A stretch of 41,595 nucleotides of DNA, taken from positions 1 through 41,595 of the forward strand of contig QHYJ01000057.1 in NCBI GenBank assembly GCA_003223255.1. The letters run 5' to 3'. Below are positions 36,749-41,595 of the stretch, one piece after another; the first letter of the stretch is position 1; each line of letters starts with the position of its first letter. The position numbers and the translations under genes were made by a program. A model generated the notes under the pieces. The model worked only from the letters and a program-made list of their open reading frames with translations. It was not told the origin of the DNA and searched no databases. This stretch comes from Acidobacteriota bacterium (GTDB lineage: Bacteria; Acidobacteriota; Terriglobia; Acidiferrales; UBA7541).

Positions 36749-39064
36749 TCACGAACCTCGCACCTGAAACACCCAGGTTTCACCTCCGGCCAATCTCTTT
36801 CGAAACAGAGCGCCAGCAGCACTTTTCTCAAAAGGGACGGGTTGATCGTTTTCGAGTTCGCGAACTTGGTCAATTCCCCACGGGAAACGAACTCGCAGCG
36901 TCATATCAGCGGAACCGTCGGCGTGGTTGAACACGAAGATGATCTGCTGCCGCTCGCTGTTGAGCCGCCGCACCTCGACTTGTGAAGTACCTGGCCCGGA
37001 AACTTCCGTATCTGGCGACACTCCCGCTCCCTCGGCTAGAGAAAGGAAGAGATCCCGAATGGCCGGATCGTGCTGTTCCTGGTAGGCGAGCGCCAGGAAG
37101 GATCCGATTAAGACCGCCTTACCCTTGCCTTCTTGGTGCTCCACAATGGCCGGGCTGCCGTCAGAGAAGCGCGCCACCATACTGGCGCCCGGCAATGGAG
37201 AGAGCTGCTCTTCGAAGGCTTCGCCGGCAATCATGGTGTGAGCCGGCAAACCCGGGAGCGCTGGCGACTCTTCTGTTTGAAGTTGTACGTTTTCTGCGGG
37301 GATGATGATGTATTCTCGCGCGCCGAAAACTTCGGCCAGACCCGCGCCGGGAATCACCTCGCTTGCAAAACCCCGGGCGTCATTCCACGCCAGGCGCGCC
37401 TCGGCCACCGCAGTCCCACCACCCTGGACATAGCGTTTAACGCCATCCGCGACATTCTGCGGCAGCATCACCGGGTAAGGAAGAAAAAGAATTTTGTATT
37501 GTTCGAGGTTGTTGGAGGCTACATCTTCGGAACGAACGAAGTCCACCGAAATGTTCTTTTCGAAGAAGACTCTGTAGAGACCCAAAAGCGAGTCGCGCTC
37601 TGCATGCCCCAGCTTGGAAAGTGAAGGCTGCGAGCCGCCCACCATATAGGAGAGGCGATTATAAAGAATAGCGACTTGCGCCTGGGGAGGTGCGGACCGC
37701 AAAAGCTCGGCACCCTGCCGGGTGAAGACGCTTGCCACGTGCCCGGCCGCCCGCGCGCGTTCGGTGAGCGTGCCGTCCAGGTTGATGAGGCCATAACCGT
37801 TGGATTCAAAACCCGAACTCATCGGATACCAGGCATAGACGGCGATTTCCCGCGCCCCGTGCGCGACCACCTGCCACATCCAATATTCTTCATCATGGCC
37901 GTTCACCGGATTCGCGATGCGCATCCCGGTAGCGCCTTGCCCAGCTTGCAGTTCGCCAATCCAAAAGCCCTTACCAAAGCTATGCGCAGCAGAGCGGCTG
38001 AAATCCAGAGCTGCCGCCAACATCACGTAAGACCACGGCTTGCTGGATTCCGAGTGCTTGGGATAAAGCGAGGTGCCGAAGAAGTCCGCACTTTCCGACA
38101 TTTTCCAGTCGTCCGGCTCGCCATAGCCGTCCGTTGGGGAAGTGAACAGCGCCGGAACCGCCGCATGACTCGTGATCGGGTGAGTTTGATCGGCGCTGCG
38201 AACTGCGTCCACTCGCGTCTTCAAATCCTCCGCCAGCTTGTCGTCTATGAACGCACGCCAATCGAGGTAATCCGTATAAGAAAGAATGGTCGGGAAGCGC
38301 GGCGGCTGGACCTGATCCCAAGTTTTGAAGCTGCGATACCACGCGGCGTTCAGCGCCTCAAGACTTTGATATTTCATCATCAGCCATTGGCGGAAGCGGG
38401 CTTCCGTATACGAGCAAAAGCAGAACTCCGGGTTCGCCAAATAGGGAAATTCCGCCCAGTTGATGACGTGGGGTTCGCTCCAAACGTCCCACCCATATAG
38501 CGCCGGGCTTTTGTTGGCATCGCGTGACAGAGCTTGCAAGAATTTGACGATGACCGACCGCACGCCGTTATGGTCAATGCAGTAGCCTGGCGCGGCTTGA
38601 GAATCAATGATGGCGCCGCTGCGGTCAACGAAGCGCGCATCGGGATAATGCTCACCGACCCAATCGGGCGCCGAATCAAGGTAGACTTGTACGATAACTC
38701 GCAAGCCGCGTTCCTGCGCTAGGCGAAGCAGCAGGTCGAGATTCGCGAAATTGTACTCTTTCGGACGCGGTTCCGCTGAGGCCCAATCCACCCAGGTCTT
38801 TATAGTGTTGAACCCATCCGCCTTGATCTCATCCAGGTCTCTGCCCCATCGCCGGGCGCTTGTGGCATCCAAATGTTCAAGCATGGGAGCGCGAACTTTT
38901 CCGCCCCCGTACCATACGGCCACGGGGAAGAAGGATTCAGGGGATCCGGCAGCCCGGCTTTTCTGGAGAGCAGGCATCTTGCGCGCGTGAGAAGCAGGTC
39001 TCATGCCGACTTGCGTTGCCAGCAGAAGCAAAACGGCTACGCCCAACTTGCGGCAGGAATTCAT
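36749..39064 (-). CDS. Secreted GH42-like beta-galactosidase/glycosidase
   Basis: The 771-residue protein has a signal peptide (about 4-20) and a (beta/alpha)8 barrel of the GH42 type: WYGGGKVRAP start, then GFNTIKTWVDWASAEPRPKE. The acid/base Glu197 lies in YGWDVWSEPH, where classical enzymes have WNEP, and the nucleophile Glu371 in FWIGELQAGQ. A trimerisation-like domain with a class I amidotransferase fold follows (about 460-680: ILYNRLSYMVGG, ILFLPYPVMLP, YVQGGGTAVAEARLAW, EHQEGKGKAVLIGSFLALAY). A short beta-domain ends the protein. It should hydrolyse beta-galactosides or similar glycosides outside the inner membrane. Length is slightly above the usual 650-700 because of the leader. Confidence 0.85.
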   Translation of the reverse strand: MNSCRKLGVAVLLLLATQVGMRPASHARKMPALQKSRAAGSPESFFPVAVWYGGGKVRAPMLEHLDATSARRWGRDLDEIKADGFNTIKTWVDWASAEPRPKEYNFANLDLLLRLAQERGLRVIVQVYLDSAPDWVGEHYPDARFVDRSGAIIDSQAAPGYCIDHNGVRSVIVKFLQALSRDANKSPALYGWDVWSEPHVINWAEFPYLANPEFCFCSYTEARFRQWLMMKYQSLEALNAAWYRSFKTWDQVQPPRFPTILSYTDYLDWRAFIDDKLAEDLKTRVDAVRSADQTHPITSHAAVPALFTSPTDGYGEPDDWKMSESADFFGTSLYPKHSESSKPWSYVMLAAALDFSRSAAHSFGKGFWIGELQAGQGATGMRIANPVNGHDEEYWMWQVVAHGAREIAVYAWYPMSSGFESNGYGLINLDGTLTERARAAGHVASVFTRQGAELLRSAPPQAQVAILYNRLSYMVGGSQPSLSKLGHAERDSLLGLYRVFFEKNISVDFVRSEDVASNNLEQYKILFLPYPVMLPQNVADGVKRYVQGGGTAVAEARLAWNDARGFASEVIPGAGLAEVFGAREYIIIPAENVQLQTEESPALPGLPAHTMIAGEAFEEQLSPLPGASMVARFSDGSPAIVEHQEGKGKAVLIGSFLALAYQEQHDPAIRDLFLSLAEGAGVSPDTEVSGPGTSQVEVRRLNSERQQIIFVFNHADGSADMTLRVRFPWGIDQVRELENDQPVPFEKSAAGALFRKRLAGGETWVFQVRGS

Positions 39065-39183
39065 TCCACCGCCTTCCAGTCATGAGTCAGCATGGGAAGA
39101 AAGCGCGGCAGCGGATTGCGGTTCACTTTTTGAAGCCTAGCCTTCCCATTGCCGCCGCAACAGCATCGAGTCTGCTCTCTTTG

Positions 39184-39939
39184 TCATGAGCTTCGGCGCG
39201 TCAAAGTGCGCGTGTACTCCTCGAAGACTCGTTTGTTGTGATCCGGCGACGTGCTCACGTTAGGCGAAACAAAAGTCATCGGGCGTTTCCCGCTCCGCAC
39301 AAGCCCAGCGCCAACTTCAGCAACCAAAGCCATGGCAATCGAAACGGCGGCAATCGTCGAGCCGGCGGCAAACTTTTCCGGGACTCCATCCACGGCTACT
39401 AGGGCGTCCTCCGGCGGAACACAATTGTCAATCGCAATGTCGGAGACGTCCGGGAGCTTCTTTTTGCTGGAGTGCCTCGCCGGAGCCACGCCGTAGTTCT
39501 GATGCGAAGAAACGGAGACGACTTTGGCGCCGTTCTCCCGCGCGGCCATTGCGACTTCTATGGGGACAGCGTTTAAGCCGCCGTGAGAAAAAACCAGAAA
39601 GGAATCGCGGGGCTTGATTTCGTAACTAACTAGGAGGATGCGCGCATATCCCTCCTGCTGTTCCAGCCAAAGCAGTTCTCGGGCTCCGCCAGGGCCTACT
39701 ACGTTGAACCACATCAGGCGAGGATCATAAACAGGATAAAAGCCGACAAAGCTCCCGTAGCGCGGAAAGATGTCCAGCACCGGTATCACGGAATGGCCGC
39801 TGCCAAATAAATATGCCCGTCCGCCACTTGCGATTGAGGCGGCAAGCACCTCTCCCGCAGCAATGATCTTTTCCTTCTGCGTCGTTTGTATTTGGGCGAT
39901 GATCTCCCTAATGCGGCTCAAATATTGCTGCGCAGACAT
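39184..39939 (-). CDS. SIS-domain sugar isomerase-like protein (UPF0309 type)
   Basis: The 251-residue cytoplasmic protein carries one SIS (sugar isomerase) domain, a phosphosugar-binding fold. GGRAYLFGSGHSVIPVLDIF (about 39-58) and FLVFSHGGLNAVPIEVAMAA hold the phosphate loops; GAKVVSVSSHQ follows the second. VDGVPEKFAAGSTIAAVSIA near the C-terminus is typical of the UPF0309 group, often found with amino-sugar genes. AGGAGAACTGAAAG before the ATG gives a good ribosome site. It is the first gene of the minus-strand set and faces the ROK kinase gene across 334 bp. A role as isomerase, etherase or sensor of a sugar phosphate is possible. Confidence 0.8.
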   Translation of the reverse strand: MSAQQYLSRIREIIAQIQTTQKEKIIAAGEVLAASIASGGRAYLFGSGHSVIPVLDIFPRYGSFVGFYPVYDPRLMWFNVVGPGGARELLWLEQQEGYARILLVSYEIKPRDSFLVFSHGGLNAVPIEVAMAARENGAKVVSVSSHQNYGVAPARHSSKKKLPDVSDIAIDNCVPPEDALVAVDGVPEKFAAGSTIAAVSIAMALVAEVGAGLVRSGKRPMTFVSPNVSTSPDHNKRVFEEYTRTLTRRSS

Positions 39940-40273
39940 CTTTCAGTTCTCCTCTTCCTCGGCCAAACCCTCATGCACCATGGTTTGTGCCTCGCCATTA
40001 CTGCGCGGCTTTAATCACTTCCGTTTAGTTCCGCATTCAAATACGCGTCAACTCTCGGCCATGGCGCGCGGTAGGCAACGGGGACCCACGCAGAGCTCCT
40101 TTGAGCAGCAACCAGACTTTCCTGCGCCACCAGCTGTTTTACTCCTCCGCACGTATATGGCGGGACGCGGCGGATGTCAATACAATTTCCCTCAGCGCGA
40201 ACTTCGGGCATGGGGCTCCGATATGCGATACCATCCCCTGCTGCGACAAGAGGACACTGACTAGGATCGCAGA
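39940..40273. other. Divergent promoter region between SIS and ROK genes
   Basis: The 334-bp space between two divergent gene starts must contain promoters for both transcription units. I see no coding sequence and no long palindrome, and cannot name boxes with confidence. Confidence 0.5.
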
Positions 40274-41221
40274 ATGCCTTTGCATGTCTTTGCAGTGGAT
40301 CTCGGCGGCACGAAGTGCTCGGCCGCAATAGTGGATCGCGCCGGCCACGTGCTTCGCTGCCGCACAGTGCCCGTCAACCTTGCTTCGACCTCGGGCCCGA
40401 TTCTTCAGATTTCCCAGCTTGCGAAGGAATTTGCTGGCGGGAAAAGTCCCTCAAAAGCCTTCGCGGCAGCAGGCATCGCCGTGCCTGGACTCGTGCGGCC
40501 GAACGGAACCGTCTGGGCGCCGAATCTTCCAGGCTGGATTCGCATCCCGATGGCCCACCGCTTGAAGCGTCAACTTGGAATTCCTGTAGTGGTAGAAAGC
40601 GATCGCGTGGCCGCCATCCTGGGTGAATCCTGGCGCGGGGCGGCACCGGGCAAGTCAGACGCCATTCTCTTGACGATTGGCACGGGAATTGGCGCAGGCA
40701 TTTTGAGCGGCGGCCATGTCGTCCGGGGAGCTCATGAGCTTTCCGGCTGCGCCGGGTGGGTGACAATTACGCGGGAACATGTTCCTGATGCCGCCAAACT
40801 AGGCGAGCTGGAGTCCTTAGTTACGGGACCTGCCATTGCGCGGATCGCTCGGGAACGCTTGCTGAAGGGAGAGAGGAGCATTCTCTCGCGTTCGCAACAC
40901 GCTCAAATCACAGCTCGGGATGTCGCCGACGCCGCGCGCCAGCATGATCGGCTGGCGCTGGACATTTTCGACCGCTGCGGCAGGCTTCTCGGTTTCGCTG
41001 TCGCTAATCTTGTGAGCCTTTTTGATCCGGAGGTTGTGATTCTCAGCGGTGGAATGGCGGCAGCCAGCGATCTTTATTTAAGCTCGCTACAAACGGCGAT
41101 GTTTGAGCGCGCTCAGCCGCTCGCGGCGAGGCAAGTAAGGATTGTAGTGAGCAAGCTCGGGGCCAAAGCCAACCTGCTAGGTTGTGCGCGCTTGGCTTGG
41201 GCGTCATTAGCGAAAGCCTAG
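40274..41221 (+). CDS. ROK-family sugar kinase
   Basis: The 315-residue protein has the ROK fold. The ATP-binding loop DLGGTKCSAAIVD is at 9-21, the sugar-binding region includes GIAVPGLVRPNGTVWAPNLP, then VESDRVAAILGESW with the catalytic Asp, TIGTGIGAGI, and near the end VVILSGGMAAASDLY. The EIGH-type motif is altered (HELSGCAGWVTI), and the Cys-rich zinc site of bacterial ROK glucokinases is absent, so it is a divergent member. Likely substrates are glucose, N-acetylglucosamine or mannosamine. AGGA stands 7 nt before the ATG. The stop codon lies at the border of the IS5-like element, so the original C-terminus might have differed by a few residues. Confidence 0.85.
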   Translation: MPLHVFAVDLGGTKCSAAIVDRAGHVLRCRTVPVNLASTSGPILQISQLAKEFAGGKSPSKAFAAAGIAVPGLVRPNGTVWAPNLPGWIRIPMAHRLKRQLGIPVVVESDRVAAILGESWRGAAPGKSDAILLTIGTGIGAGILSGGHVVRGAHELSGCAGWVTITREHVPDAAKLGELESLVTGPAIARIARERLLKGERSILSRSQHAQITARDVADAARQHDRLALDIFDRCGRLLGFAVANLVSLFDPEVVILSGGMAAASDLYLSSLQTAMFERAQPLAARQVRIVVSKLGAKANLLGCARLAWASLAKA

Positions 41222-41595
41222 AACCTATTGCAAAACCATCCGCAAGACGATCATAAAGGAGGCGATATGAAAGAACCCACGATAGATGGTGAGCGAACGG
41301 TCGTAGCGCACCACCAGACGACGGTAATTTCCGAGCCAGCCGATGGGTGCGCTTGACGATCCAACGTCGCCGATAGTGGCGCAACTTGCGCCATTTTGCG
41401 TGGCAGAACGAACGCGACTCTTCTTGTGCGGGCAGATCAGCCTGGTCCCCTGCTTCCGCAAACGGAAACGCAGCGGATCACTGTCGTAGCCGCCGTCGGC
41501 GATCACCCGCTCTGGCTTCTGCCGCGGGCGCCCCGCCCGATGTCGTCGACATACGCGGATGGTTTGGAGCGTCGTCTCCGCGAGCCGGATTTCCG
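41222..41595 (-). mobile_element. IS5-family insertion sequence, partial, 3' end of transposase
   Basis: The minus strand encodes the C-terminal part of an IS5-family (IS427/IS1031-like) DDE transposase that continues past the right edge. IRLAETTLQTIRV, RVIADGGYDSDPLRFRLRKQ with an expected catalytic Asp, and WLGNYRRLVVRYDRSLTIYR are clear. Between them the frame slips by -1 near 41385 and back by +1 near 41350, so the middle (RHYRRRWIVKRT) is in another frame. The catalytic Glu position (normally VERT) reads Lys in either case. The copy is therefore probably inactive. The element's left end should be at or just after 41218-41221, where CTAG could be a target-site copy; terminal repeats cannot be verified from one end. 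Confidence 0.8.

Noticed and set aside
1-41595. CRISPR arrays or phage-defence modules
   Set aside because: No regularly spaced repeats, cas-like, toxin-antitoxin or restriction genes are visible.

Overview
The window looks like chromosomal DNA of an acidobacterium (Acidobacteriota, probably Terriglobia-like). The grounds are three long Oar-type TonB-dependent receptors with an N-terminal carboxypeptidase-regulatory-like domain, two ASPIC/UnbV (CRTAC1-like) FG-GAP proteins side by side, a DUF6159-type membrane protein, an internally duplicated M42 peptidase, and a GC-rich base composition. This assignment is from family content only; no rRNA or other marker is present.

Layout. 1-5.7 kb: the end of a serine hydrolase, ffh (SRP GTPase), a secreted esterase, a TPR/thioredoxin chimera and a 58-residue acidic protein. 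5.7-13.6 kb: two intact TonB-dependent receptors on the minus strand around a DUF6159 membrane protein; the first receptor has a long inverted repeat in its leader that may be a structured RNA. 14.2-18.2 kb: a surface-polysaccharide island with an intact CDP-tyvelose-type epimerase and an intact glycosyltransferase at its ends, and between them a run of wrecked glycosyltransferase and carbamoyltransferase genes. 18.2-24.8 kb: a minus-strand block of histidine kinase, ABC ATPase, ABC-2 permease and a double-domain M42 peptidase whose start is separated from its body by a -1 frameshift at a heptamer of the X XXY YYZ type. 24.9 kb: a degenerate tRNA-Ser-like sequence. 25.2-34.3 kb: a broken GntR/UTRA regulator divergent from a receptor - TPR - CRTAC1 - CRTAC1 cluster, with palindromes and a sigma70-like promoter between them. 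34.7-41.2 kb: PIG-L deacetylase, MFS transporter, GH42-like glycosidase and SIS-domain protein on the minus strand, and a divergent ROK kinase. 41.2 kb to the end: part of an IS5-family element.

How the genes may work together. The 34.7-41.2 kb genes fit uptake and breakdown of an N-acetylated sugar or glycoside: cleavage by the GH42-like enzyme, import by the MFS carrier, deacetylation by PIG-L, phosphorylation by ROK and handling of the phosphosugar by the SIS protein. The 26-34 kb cluster fits a GntR-controlled outer-membrane uptake locus whose receptor works with secreted calcium-binding beta-propeller proteins. Both are inferences from gene content.

A striking feature is the uneven distribution of broken genes. 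Genes from 0 to 14 kb and from 32.5 to 41.2 kb read cleanly, while 15-32 kb and the terminal IS carry many lesions. Some are single-base indels that could be sequencing errors. Others (a 19-bp tandem duplication, a roughly 60-nt internal deletion, a Trp-to-stop change, missing internal segments) look like real decay.
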